The position numbers and the translations under genes are program-made. Below, in pieces: positions 10,401 through 21,655 of a stretch of 64,000 nucleotides of DNA. Numbering within the stretch: the stretch's first letter is position 1; each line of letters opens with the position of its first letter. The DNA comes from Anthoceros angustus (taxonomy: Eukaryota > Streptophyta > Anthocerotopsida > Anthocerotales > Anthocerotaceae). Under the pieces are notes generated by a model. The model searched no databases. It saw only the letters and a program-made list of their open reading frames with translations, and had not been told where the DNA came from. The stretch lies in contig VJWM01000063.1 of NCBI GenBank assembly GCA_010909165.1, positions 1,302,001-1,366,000 of the forward strand. The letters run 5' to 3'.

Positions 10401-11344
10401 TGTCGGAGTCTTGAACTATAAAAGTCAGGTGTAAACGGTCCCTTGGGACGTCCTGACTCATGTTAAGCCTCTAACGGTACATTTCATGAAACGGACAAAT
10501 TCTCGTGCACACAATCCCAGCCCACCCCCAGGGCTCATGATGCTACCACGCATAGGAGAGGCATTTTCATCTGACAATCTGGTTACCTACACAGCTGGTG
10601 ATGACAGGCAGGAAATCGCAATAGTTGCTTTCGCCAGTCCTCTCGTACTGTGCTCCAGTGGCAACGGGAGGTTGAGTTGTCCAAAGCATCCAGGCCAGAT
10701 ATGTAATTGGAAGACATCATCACCAAAGTGTGATCAGGAGGAGGCACACGACAAGAGGGAGCTTGGGGACTGGGACGATGAGGAGAGAGTATGAGAGCAA
10801 GCCTGGTTGCATTGCACTGGGTGGAGCTTCGGAGAGGCCTGGCACATGGATGACTGATTCTGTATTGACGCCCATCTCGTCTTCGGCTTGTGGCCCCAGC
10901 TGCAAGATGCGTATAGTACACAGGCCAATCTGCACTCAACGGGGAGGGAGAAACACATTGTGGGGTCAGATCTGCTGTGTCCAGCAAGGTCAAGGCCGCC
11001 TTTCAAAATGCCGAGGAGAGACGAGCAGAGTTGGATCGAAGTGGGCCCGAGAAATGCTGAGTGTCGGCAGTTCAAGTAGAGTACTGTGGATTCAAAGGGA
11101 GAAATTCACCCAACAAGGATGCCCAAGCCCAGGACGTGGAGTGGCACCTGAATCTTTTACTGTTGTGCTGAAAGCCACACAGAAGCTGAGGTAGGGACTC
11201 TCAACAACTCATTACTGCGAGGCCAGGTCCGCAGCAACAACCGACAGGACAGCTCAAGTAACATGAAGCTAGCCAACAAGTGGGAGAAGTTAAGAAAACT
11301 GGTTAACATATCTGGTCAGTGTGGCAAACATGATTGCCACAAGG
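10401..11344. other. Intergenic DNA, no gene recognised
   Basis: Between the E2 promoter side and the U2B'' stop codon, with both genes on the minus strand. It probably includes the U2B'' 3' UTR. Short frames on both strands show no known domain. Confidence 0.5.
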
Positions 11345-12633
11345 CTATTTTTTGGCGTAAGTGATTTGCATTGCGTGCGTGGGATTGATCTTGAAGTTTT
11401 GCAAGGCCCGCAGTGCATCCGTAGCTTGCATGTCATCGCCAAACTCGACGAAGGCGATGCCTGGTTTGGCCTCAATCATCCTTACTTCTTTGAAGCCTGG
11501 AAACTGCTGGAATAAGATCTGCAGCATCATAGTGTTGGCCTCATGCGGTAGATTCTGCACAAAAAGGATGTTGTTTGGCGGGGCTGGGGCCTCTTGTAGA
11601 GGTGGCCGCTGGAACTGTGATTGAGAAACCTGGAACGAGGTGATGGGTCAGAAAGGGAGCGCACATGGCCCTGTAGATACTATGCACGTAGCCTTAGCAG
11701 GACACAACTCCAAAGCACGCATCACACAAGAAAACGACTGCTTGAGACTTTACCGGAGCTCCTCCTCCGTAAGCAGGGTAGCCTCCATGACCTTGTCCAC
11801 CGTGTGAGGAATCCTGTTGTGCCTCCCTCCTCTTTCTCTCGGCTGAAAACATGAGACACACAGCACAGCCAAACGATGAGATATGCGGACATTCAAGAGA
11901 AGTATTTCGGGAAGTACACAGCACTTGACTTACCCTTCTCCTCTTGTTTCTTACGCTTCTCTTTAGGCACGTAAGTTCCGTCGGCCTTGGCTATTGCGTC
12001 GGATTTTGCTTTTGCATATTGTATCCTCTGTAGAGACCAACAACCAGTGTGTTAGCACACATAACAGACTAGAAAAGGTTGACAAAACCTGAAACTCCCG
12101 ACTAGAGCCCTAGCCTTCTAAGAAGGGCCTGTGCAGAAGGCAGCATTCAGAATCATCAAACAGCCCGTACAAGTCATCGACCTCTGCTGGCAAGGGAAAA
12201 AGCGCAGCTACCAAACGGCACAGACAAGCAGCGGGCAAATGGGAAGAAGAAACAGGTGGCTAGGGAAGAAGCAAATACCATGGGCTTGTCATAGAAGGGG
12301 AAGTCTTGCATCTGGCGCAAGGCATTCGTGGAAGCAGTGACTTCATCGAACACAACCCACGCCTGTCCCCTCAGCTTCAACGTCTTGCATGCGACAATAT
12401 CAACTATCTTCCCGAACTGAGAAAAAACTGCGTACAGCGACTTCTTCAGCTCTGTACGCAATTTCAAACCGTCAGCAGGGATGAGTGTGAAGGGCGGCGA
12501 GAAGCATTCACGTTGGACACCAACAAATACAAGCTCGGAATCCTAGCAAACCTTCTTTCTTCACTTTCTCGTTGAGATTGTTGATGTAAATCGTCTGGTT
12601 GGGTGGTACGTCCACATGCATCTGCTGCATCAT
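11345..12633 (-). CDS. U2B'': U2 small nuclear ribonucleoprotein B''
   Basis: Five coding exons on the minus strand: 12633-12552, 12451-12279, 12027-11934, 11842-11754 and 11614-11345. They sum to 708 nt (235 residues), matching the family's roughly 230. RRM1 begins [20 protein letters not shown] (RNP2), continues [13 protein letters not shown], has RNP1-like [12 protein letters not shown] and ends PFYDKPM. A basic linker [10 protein letters not shown] and a Gly/Tyr-rich stretch follow. RRM2 reads [19 protein letters not shown] through [10 protein letters not shown] and ends ITYAKK. The protein binds U2 snRNA stem-loop IV with U2A' in the nucleus. A TTCCAG lies 15 bp upstream of the last acceptor in phase, so two alternative 3' splice sites differing by five codons are possible. 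Confidence 0.92.
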
Positions 12634-13076
12634 GGCGCCTCGGTGAAAAACTTCCCCCTCGCACCCGACACCAAATTTCCCGGGGCGCGTAGACGATGGC
12701 CACCTACCTCCTCCTGCGCTAAACCCTGGCACCCTGGCACCAAGAAATCCCAGTTCATGCCCTAAAAAATGGTCCAAAGGGTTTTCGCAGCGGGTACTTT
12801 GAATTTCTGCTACGATCTATGAGATAAAACCTATTCTATCTTTAAGTCCCGTAAGAATGGTCCATCGTCCAGTGCACGTAGAGGCGATAGGTATTCATCT
12901 TGGTGCACCTAGCGGCTTCATACATAACTTTGTGCGTGGAAGGCAAGGGACAGGTTTGTTCAAGGATAATTGTGTCAAAAATTAAATAATTAATTAGTAT
13001 TACATATAAATAATGTGAAAATTATTTGAAGTAAGTTCATCATCGTACAGGTACTTGAGTTTTATAATCGTTCATT
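12634..13076. promoter_or_regulatory. 5' flank of U2B'' gene
   Basis: The GC content falls from the first exon into AT-rich DNA after about 12780. It holds the presumed U2B'' promoter. No motif was confidently placed and no gene is seen. Confidence 0.35.
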
Positions 13077-13544
13077 TCATGTAGATAAGATGTCAAACAT
13101 CTCTTCAATGGGATCTTGCCGACTTGGTGCCACTGCTCTGTCTGCACTAATTTCTACGCAGCTTGAACTGCTACTCACTCCAGGTCCTCCAGATGTGCCA
13201 CTCAACAACCTCGCCTTGTGCTCCCGATAGCACGCCAATTCTTCGACCCCCAAGTACTTCGGCATTTGAGTGAAGCCATATCGCTTTGTGTATCCGGTCT
13301 TCAATTCCATCTCCGTACACACCACATCGTACTTCTTGTTAAAGTCCTCCAGTGGCAAGGTGCCCGCTTGTCCCGTGAACAACTCCATTCGATCCTTGTC
13401 TCCTCCCATCTTGACAACTCCTAGACACAAGTCCTCTTCGCTATCACTTTTACTGAGTTGTCTTAACGGCAACGACGTGTCTCTTATGTTGCCACTCACA
13501 GATCCTTCAAAGATTGTTGATTGAGTCGCTAGGTTCCTTTGCAT
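13077..13544 (-). pseudogene. Ty3/gypsy gag N-terminal fragment
   Basis: A 155-codon minus-strand frame contains DRMELFTGQAGTLPLEDF, then a helix-rich stretch and ELACYREHKARLL. It parallels the gag start at 49109 (DVFTGRHGSMSLADFEEKF, then ALTCYRDCKDQIL). It is an isolated remnant with no pol attached on either side. Confidence 0.65.
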
Positions 13545-13952
13545 CCTTTGCTAGTACCAAAATCGATGTGTACATATTTCTCTCTCTTGGTTGGAACTTT
13601 GAATTCGCTCCCATGGACTGGCTGGTTGGTAGCTCCGTCCGGATCAAGTATGTCTAGGCATGCACTCCAAAGTGGTTGGTGGCTAAGTCACAACCCTCGT
13701 GGCGTGTCTAAACACCATACAAATACTCTTCAATTTCCATGTAAGACAAGGATTTGAGATGGTGAGTTGGATACCATTTCCATAAGAACTCTACGGTTTA
13801 ACATCCCGAGTGCGGATCAGTACTGGGGTGGGGTGATAACTGACCTTGGAGTTTTGAATACATAGTAAAACGATTAGATGGATAACTTACCAAATGCTAT
13901 CCTCTTCATTCTTATCCCTTGAAATCCGGCTTCCAGGTGCTCAAAGGTATTT

Positions 13953-14252
13953 TACTCTTCTTTCTCCCTTGGCTGATTGGCCTTAAAAGGCCAAACTCCC
14001 TTCTTTCTCCCTTGGCTGATTGGCCTTAAAAGGCCAAACTCCCTTCTTTCTCCCTTGTCTGATAATGAGGCCTCCACGAAGGAGTTTGGCCTAGGGAGAA
14101 AGAGGGAGTTTTGAGGCCAAACTCCCTTCTTTCTTCCAAGGCCAAACTCCTTTGTGGAGGCCTCATTATCAGCCAAGGGAGAAAGACGGGAGTTTGGCCT
14201 TTTGAGGCCAATCAGCCAAGGGAGAAAGAAGAGAGTTTGGCCTTTTAAGGCT
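13953..14252. repeat. Foldback / long hairpin element
   Basis: An inverted repeat of about 300 bp centred near 14115. The left arm carries tandem copies of a unit with CTTTCTCCCTTGGCTGATTG and the self-complementary block GGCCTTAAAAGGCC. The right arm repeats them in reverse, and the inner arms pair around the GAGGCCTCCAC block (about 14070 and 14150). It probably is a foldback or MITE-type element. The open frames on both strands are by-products of the repeat. Confidence 0.85.
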
Positions 14253-14624
14253 AACATAGAAGCACAAAAGCCTTGGCATCATCCTCAAAAAGTGACATTC
14301 ACAATCTGTGACTTTTGCTCTAACAAATCTTGCTATGAGCTCTTGCATCCTCTTCTCCACACATAAGAAATACGCCCAGTGGTACCAATTTAATTCGCTT
14401 ACCAATTTTCTTCTCTACTAGAAACCCAAGTGTCAGGTGCCTCTCTCCACCAGCGGCCTCCACCGTACATTGCCTACATAAAATGAGTCTTTCAATTCAG
14501 CAAACTGCTCTAACTTTAGCTCCCTACTAGTTGGTACTTTTCCATAACTAGTTAAAAAAGAGACTCTATGCTCTCTCTCATTCAAAGGCTGCCATTTGAT
14601 TCCAAAAGGATTTGATGTGGCTTT

Positions 14625-14900
14625 TGATGAAATATGACCTATTTAGGGCACTCTTCACTAGGGCACCTAAGGCTATTAATTAATTTAGTTCTTAGGGCTT
14701 TAGGTAGTTTAATGAGTAGTTAGTTGTTACAACCACTTAGAGGTTAGAACTACTTATGGTTACAACCACCTTATGGTTATAACCACCTAGCCTATATAAA
14801 GGCTTTGTACTTTCTATTATAATCAATGCATACAACTTTTGTGCAAAGCTTTCTACTATCGCTTGCTATGTTTTGCTACCTAGAGCTATGATTCTCATCA
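14625..14900 (+). repeat. 5' LTR of copia element
   Basis: 276 bp beginning TGATGAAATATGACC and ending GATTCTCATCA, nearly identical to 24186-24466. A TATATAAA box lies at 14803-14810. Confidence 0.95.
14803..14810 (+). promoter_or_regulatory. TATA box of copia LTR
   Basis: TATATAAA in the 5' LTR, about 90 bp before the LTR end, in the position expected for the U3 promoter. It is repeated in the 3' LTR at 24354-24361. Confidence 0.65.
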
Positions 14901-14912
14901 TGGTATCGAGCA
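14901..14912 (+). other. Primer-binding site (initiator tRNA-Met)
   Basis: TGGTATCGAGCA directly follows the 5' LTR. It matches the plant copia consensus TGGTATCAGAGC apart from a 1-base deletion at the CAG. It would prime minus-strand DNA synthesis. Confidence 0.8.
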
Positions 14913-15061
14913 TTGCTGCTCTCTATTTGCATTGGACAACTTGACATGCTGATCTACTCTTCTTCTTCATCTTCTTCTTCATTTCTTTTTAGAAGATGCA
15001 TAGATTCTTTAGATTGCATGTCATAGATTGTCATCATGTTTGCCTTCCTTAATCTTCAATA

Positions 15062-16602
15062 ATGCACACTGCATCCAATCCTTGCTTCAATGCGATGGAC
15101 CCTTCAATCCTCAAGCAAGGCTATTGGAAGAAGATTAAGGCTGCAAGACAAGAGATAGAATATAGGAATGCAAAGATTAGAATTGCTAGGAAGTCTAGTA
15201 AGATAGTAGGAGATTCCATACTTATTGCTAACTTCATTGGCTCTATTCTAATCAAAGTAGAAGATCAAGGGAGGCATAGAAATTGCTAGAAGAAACTTGC
15301 TTACTATCTTTAGTTTAAGTCAAGTGAAAGCAATTGAACTCGCTCTTGATCATATCCCAAATCTACAAGCGGTCCTCTTCCTCCTCTCCAATGCGGGTTT
15401 ACAACAACACAAGCAAGAAACTTCCGATTCGATAAAGACTCTCGCCAGAGAACCACGCCGTCAACACACCCTACGCAACAAGCATAGAGGAGTTAGCAAG
15501 AGAAGTGCGTGATCTCAATAAGCGCCTCCTTGAGCATCTTGATCCAAACATCTTGTGTCTTCATCACAAACTTTCCCTTCTGCTCGTCATCCCGACAAAC
15601 ACGCTGAGAAAAGGTTTCTTCTTGTTTTGCTCCTTGCGCCCGATTTCTGCATGATGATGAGGAAATGCGGCGCTCAGCTCTAAGGCGCAATAGTGACCAC
15701 CGCAATGGCTGGTTCCGACGTGGACGATCGAGAGGAGGCGGATCCACCCAAAGATGAAGTACGACCTTCCGTGGTGAATCACAACTATGGTGACAGTTTA
15801 AGGAAAAGGAGATTCAATGGGCGGTGATGTTTGGCGCTGCGAATCGTGCACTTTTCCGCAATCGAGACCTATGGGACGTTGTAAGTGGGTCCACACCCAA
15901 ACCACGGTGGGGCTCAGAGCAAGAAACACAGGGCCGAGGATGAAAAAGCTCAAGACCTCGATCGGTGGACTAGCCCTTAATATGGTAAGACAATGCGTCA
16001 AGCAAAAACTTCTAAGCAGATGTGGGATCACCTTGCTCGATTATATTCTTCAAGAGATGTGATGAGTATGATGACCGCGATGCAACTTCTTCAATCAAGA
16101 TGAAGGAATCGACTCTCGAACACCATATCAACACTTTTCCGAAGCGGATCTCAATATGAAGCGCCACCAACACCTCCGTCTCGAACTTGTTGTATTCCTT
16201 GTTCTCTTGATATCCCTCCCACCCTCCTACAGACCATTTCTCACCACACAGAACGCTGTGGTTAGACAAGCCCAAAAGAATTCGGGCGGCTTCGATGCAG
16301 ACAACGACCTCGACATCAGTGTCGCAGAACTCATCGGAGCCATGATTCAGGAGGAGTCCAATCGACGCCATGAGCCCAAGTCCAGTCGACAGCAGGTGAT
16401 GTATGCTGGAAGAGGCAGAGGAAGAGGACGCGGCAAAAGTTCTCCTTCCAATAGACCTGCTTATTCCACACCAAACAAATATCATGGCGAATCCAGCTCT
16501 TCCACACCTTCCAGGGGTAACAAAAGGAGTGGAATTATTTGTAATTGGTGCATTCCTAATCACATGGAAAAGGATGTAGAAAGAAGAAGAATGGGAACCT
16601 AG
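15062..16602 (+). pseudogene. copia gag region
   Basis: Starts near MDPSILKQGYWKKIKAARQ and continues through several broken frames. A piece near 16090 reads KMKESTLEHHINTFPKR, resembling the gag UBN2-type helix. At 16530-16590 a remnant zinc knuckle (CNWC-x3-H) lacks its last cysteine. It is not translatable as one protein. Confidence 0.65.
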
Positions 16603-16679
16603 ATCGAGGCCCGCCGCTCATGTTGCTTCAAGAAACACTCTTCATCAACAACACGTGTGCTCACTATTTGCCTTGCATC

Positions 16680-16790
16680 CTCTAAGCCGCAACCGCTTAT
16701 TGGTACAGACGGTGGAGCAACATCACATATCTGCTACAACAAAGACTCCTTGAGTCATACACCCCACCAGGACATCCGATTGTTCTCCGG
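16680..16790 (+). pseudogene. copia aspartic protease remnant
   Basis: Reads LIGTDGGATSHICYNKDS, the copia protease active-site motif DSGAT-x-H with Ser replaced by Gly. Flanking frames are broken. Confidence 0.65.
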
Positions 16791-17039
16791 GCGATGATCA
16801 CACCTTCCATAGCGGGCCTAGGTTGTTGTACTCATGTGATTCGGTCGACTCTTCATCTTCATCAAGTCCTCCATGTTCCCGCCATGTGCAAAACCTAGTG
16901 TCACCGCTAGTCTTTGCAAAGAACATACCATGCAGTCCTTTTATATGCCGATAGCTGTTCCTTTCCTACCTCAAGAATAGAACACACAATATCTGCGGCA
17001 TCTTAGAAGATGGACTCTATAGATTGTCAGTCAAAGTAG

Positions 17040-17720
17040 GAGCCACACATTCCGTCAATGTAGCCTCCCAACATTCTGCACAACCAACACACACGATGCT
17101 CTGGCATTGTAGATTAGGTCATCCTAATAGTCAGAAGTTACTCCAAATGTCTAGAGACAACCTGTATAGAACACCTGTCTCTCCAAGGTTCACAACTTAG
17201 ATTGGTGCGAAACCTGTGTCCTCACAAAACGTCACCAGGAACCTTTCAAAAATCCATCTCCTCAAAGGGCCAAGTCACCTTTAGAGATAGTATACACAGA
17301 CATTTGTGGACCCTCTCTACACCCTCCTTGGTGGTAGTAGATACTTCTTAACTTTTACCGACGACTATTCCCGTTTCTGCCTCTCCTACATCCTCACACA
17401 AAGAGTGAAACTTATCGGTTTTCAAGGATTACATGGCATGGCGAAAGGCTTACGATCACAAACTCAAGACCTTACGTTCCGACAACGGTGGAGAGTTTAC
17501 ATCTCATAGATTTGCTGAATTTTGTCGAGCAAGGCGTAGCTCAACAATTAAGTGTAGTATACACTCCTCAAAGAAAATGGCGTGAAAATAAGAATCTCCG
17601 CCTCCAAGAGATTACAGTTGCTGTTAACACAAGCTAACTTATCCAAAAGCTTATTGGTGAGGCCCTCCTTACGACAACCTATCTCATGAATCGCCGACTT
17701 CCTCGTTCAAGGTATGACTC
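17040..17720 (+). pseudogene. copia GAG-pre-integrase and integrase remnant
   Basis: Pieces read LWHCRLGHPNSQKLLQM (the HHCC-type zinc-binding region), CETCVLTKRHQEPF, VYTDICGPS (first catalytic Asp) and FLTFTDDYSRF, spread over several frames with stops. Confidence 0.8.
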
Positions 17721-18419
17721 CATATGAAGCATTCACGGCAACAAGCCTTCCATAGATCACCTTGAATTTTTGGCTCTCCGCATATGTCTTTATCCCTAAA
17801 GTACAACGCAGAAGTTAGATCCAAAAGCTGCCAAATATCTATTTATTGGCTACACCAAGGCATCAAAGGTTACAAGCTATTTGAACCCACACGGAAGCTT
17901 ATATATGCCGAGTGTTACTTTTCATGAGTCTTACCTCTTTTCCCCAGTGGGGGCTGGTACATCCGCCCCGAGGTCTCTTAAGAGCCCTCGGATACCTCCT
18001 CATTTGATGATACCGATTATATCACTCAATTTCCAGTTCACCTCCTGTAGTGGTTGAACCTCTTGCGGAGGAGGAGGAGTTAGCATCTATTCCACGAAAC
18101 ACCACGGATGGCGACAACATTCAAGTCGAGGAGCCAGACACTCTTTATGAAGAGCATGATGACCCTCCGTGAATGACATGGAGCACCATGATCCTATTGA
18201 TGTTCTGCTCCATGGAAGATGCACCGGAACCTACACAAAGGTACAACTTAAGAACCCGTCACGCAATCCCGGACCCGCAGGATGGAAGGAACCTCCTTTA
18301 GGATATCTAGCTGTTTTTGATGATCCTCTTCCTGTCACTTTACTCACAAGTCGTATACAAGGCAACCATAGATCCGGAAGAACCTCTTACCTTAAAACAA
18401 GCTTTCTCTTCTCGAAAAA

Positions 18420-19364
18420 GCCTTATGGAAGGTAGTCAGATTCGAATATAACTCTCTCATTAGTAACTCTACATGGGAATTGGTTAAGCCACCTAAGGGT
18501 AGGAAGATAGTCACCAGCAAATGGGTATTCAAAATTAAGAGAAAAGGAGATGGTTCCATTGAGAGATACAAAGCACGCCTTGTGGCTGTGGGATTCACCC
18601 GGATACGGGTTTAGATTACCTCCCATGGGCCACATTCGCTGATAAAAGTTTGCTTCCCTTAGAATAATCTTAATATGACCCATCATGATCTTGAGCTCCA
18701 TATGATGGATGTGAAGACAACATATCTCTATGGCCGTCTTCAAGAAGAAATCTACATGAAACAGCCAAGGTTATGAGGTTAAAGGCAAGGAAGATTGGGT
18801 ATGCAGACTAATTAAAGGCTTGTATGGCCTTAAGCAATCTGGTAAAATTGGAATATGGACATACATGTGAAACTCATCAAAGAGGCTTAGGCAAAGTGAT
18901 GCCGATGCATGCATGTATATCCTAATATCGTGCAATGATACCTTTTACTTATTGCTCTCGTCGACGTATTCATGGCCACAAACTCCCTTACTCTCCTAGC
19001 CGAGATCAAAAGCTGGCTCAAGACTTTTTATGAAATGTCTGATTTAGGAGAAATGACATATGCACTTGGTGTCAACATTATTAGAGATCGAGCAAACAAG
19101 ACTCTGAGTATTGTTCAAACCAAGTACATTAAAGAGAGTTTAACCAAGTTTGGACTTGAAGATGCGAAACCTGCCCCTACACCTTTTGCTAGCGGGGTCA
19201 GGCTTACCATGGATATGAGTCCAAAGACAGCACAAGATAAGTTGGAAATGTCAGCAGTCCCATATCGACATGCTGTTGGCACACTTATATATTTATCCAA
19301 CTTCACTCGACCAGATATATCTTTGATCGGCTCCATTCACAATTCACGAGAACCACGGGCGTGA
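18420..19364 (+). pseudogene. copia reverse transcriptase remnant
   Basis: Reads SKWVFKIKRKGDGSIERYKA and ARLVAVGF, then a broken catalytic area. An open 130-codon frame (18972-19364) follows with LAEIKSWLKTFYEMSDLGEM, KYIKESLTKFG, PYRHAVGTLIYLSNFTRPDI. The order and motifs are Ty1/copia RT. Confidence 0.85.
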
Positions 19365-19373
19365 ACCGGATGT

Positions 19374-19733
19374 CAACTAAGCGCATATTCGGATACCTCA
19401 AGGGTACCATGCACAGGATTGACATTCAAGTATACACCGAGCATAAAGGCGTTGACATTAACGACTTACCGACGCCGATCTTTGGTGACCCCACGCAGAT
19501 CCGTATCGAGTGCGTCGCTATTGGGGAGCACCGATATCCTGGTCAAGTAAGAAACAACCAACCATAGCCTTGTCCAAAGACCGAGTCGAGTATAGAGTAC
19601 TAACCTCGGTTGCTAAAGACATAGTATGGACTAGGCTAACCTTGAGTGAACTTCATCACAAGCGGAAAAGCCCACCTTGTTGTTGAGTGATAGTCGTGAG
19701 CTATAGCCTTGTCAAGGAACCCTGCCACTCTAG
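19374..19733 (+). repeat. Extra partial copy of RT/RNase H junction
   Basis: This segment is followed at once by a second copy (about 19734-20100): same 'gatacctcaagggtacc', 'caagtatacaccgagc' and 'agtatggactaggctaacc' blocks. The first copy shows shortened CAG/CTG sites compared with the second. Confidence 0.8.
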
Positions 19734-20295
19734 AACTAAACATATTCGAGATACCTCAAGGGTACCATGCACATTGACATTCAAGTATACACCGAGCATA
19801 AAAGGCGTTGACATTAACGACTTGGCGCCGACTATCTTTGGTGACACCGCAGATCCGTATCGAGTGCGTCGCTATTGGGGAGCACCGATATCCTGGTCAA
19901 GTAAGAAACAACCAACCATAGCCTTGTCCAGCACTGAGTCAGAGTATAGAGTACTAACCTCAGTTGCTAAAGACATAGTATGGACTAGGCTAACCTTGAG
20001 TGAACTTCATCACAAGCAGGAAAAGCCCACCTTGTTGTTGAGTGATAGTCAGGGAGCTATAGCCTTGTCAAGGAACCCTGTCTTCCACTCTAGAACTAAA
20101 CATATTGCTGTCGAATATCATTATATCAGAGAGAAAATAGAGGATAAAACTATAGATATTAGTTATGTTCAAACTTTAGAAAATGCAGCTGATTTATTAA
20201 CAAAGTCACTAGGCATTGAACTGCACAGTAAACATATGAAATGTTTAGGTATATTGGACACACTGTCTAAGCCTCCAGCCTATAGTTCATCCTAG
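19687..20295 (+). pseudogene. copia RNase H
   Basis: A 202-codon open frame ending at 20295. It contains SWSSKKQPTIALSSTESEYR, LLLSDSQGAIALSRNP, HSRTKHIAVEYHYIREK and ENAADLLTKSL, the classical copia RNase H motifs with acidic residues kept. It is the best preserved domain of the element. Confidence 0.88.
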
Positions 20296-20939
20296 CAGCT
20301 AAATTGGTCTACTTAAGATAACCTTAGTAATCCAATATTCTATTCTAAGTCTTCTGAACAATCATCCTCAATCTTAACATAGGCTTAGCTCCATCCTCTC
20401 CTTCATACATAGTTGAGGTGCTCTCTAGAAAATAATATTAAAATATTAAATAATATTTTGCTAATTAAAACTTTTCATATTTTCTTAACTCAAGAATACT
20501 CACGATAGACATGGATCATATGCGGAAATTCTTCACAAACAGATACATAACCCGTATCATATGTATCTTAGTTTCACAGCAAACATAGGAGCATGGAGGT
20601 TCGTCAATTCCCCTTTCATATTAGTGATTATATAGATGAGCTTCACATCATCACCCTTGGGATATATGCGGGTTTCAATCCTATGTTTCCTATTCTATGT
20701 CTTTCTTGAGGCGGAAAAGAAACCTAAAATGGGCAAGATTTTAGCAAGAGAAAATAAGTTAGAACACCTTTTAGAGTCACAAAAGCATGTCTACCTTTTC
20801 ATTTTTCTCATTTTCTTCATTTTCCATTTCATTTTCCTTTTTCCCATAATTTTCCATACATAAATCTGCGAAAATAGTATCAGAAAATTCATCACAATTA
20901 ATATTTTTGAAACTGGAAAATGGTCATTTGAAGATGCCC

Positions 20940-21655
20940 ACAAACGGGCTTACAACTAGGTGCCTCTCCTCATGACAAAGGGGGCATCTGCCAAGGTGCC
21001 TCCCTTCACGACAAGGGGAATGCCTTGCTATACCATGCTATCTTACTTGAGATTTCAGCCTCCCTTCATCGGCGAAGCCCTTCAATGAAGATTCTTCCGA
21101 GGCACTTGTATCGATAAGAGAACAATCTCGGCGATTTCTTCCTCACAGAGCTTTGAGAAATCTTCCTCGACGATCTCTCACCGCACACTGGTGACGACAT
21201 GCCGATTGGGCAGTGTTGGCTTGGGATTAGCGGCAGCACTTTTGAGACATTGAGACAAGACATGCGAAGATCGGTTTCTTTAATCTCCGGCTTGGGTGAG
21301 ACACTCCGCATATGGCGGCACTCACACATCAATGGCGATCTTCAGACCGAGAACAAATTCCACCTCTCCCGGTGACTTCAACCTCTACACGAGCTCGGAC
21401 CACTTCATCCCACGAAACGTGGTGGGCTCTCCACAAAGGTTGGAATCCATTTAGATGCGGTGGAGGATCACAGGCCGCACAAGTGGGCGTCTGCTCCTCG
21501 AGGCGCGGTCCCTCCCAGGTACCTCTTCTTTCTTTTTCCACCGCAGTTGGCACACACCTACTTGCGAATCGGCGCCGCACCACCGGTGATCCGAGCACAT
21601 GGGCGGGCGCGCCCCGCCGATGGCCGCGCGCTCCTCGGCGGCGCGCGCCACCCCC
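20940..21655. other. GC-rich insert of unknown origin in copia 3' region
   Basis: Downstream of RNase H the AT-rich copia tail changes to a segment that becomes strongly GC-rich towards its end (21580-21655). Frames on both strands are Arg/Pro-rich. It is repeated at 23019-23742 and then stops abruptly in both copies. It may be a captured host fragment, but I do not recognise a protein in it. Confidence 0.55.

Noticed and set aside
14026-14257. Open frames on both strands encoding repeated 'SLGRKKGVWPF'-type peptides
   Set aside because: They are translations of the foldback repeat units, without independent support.
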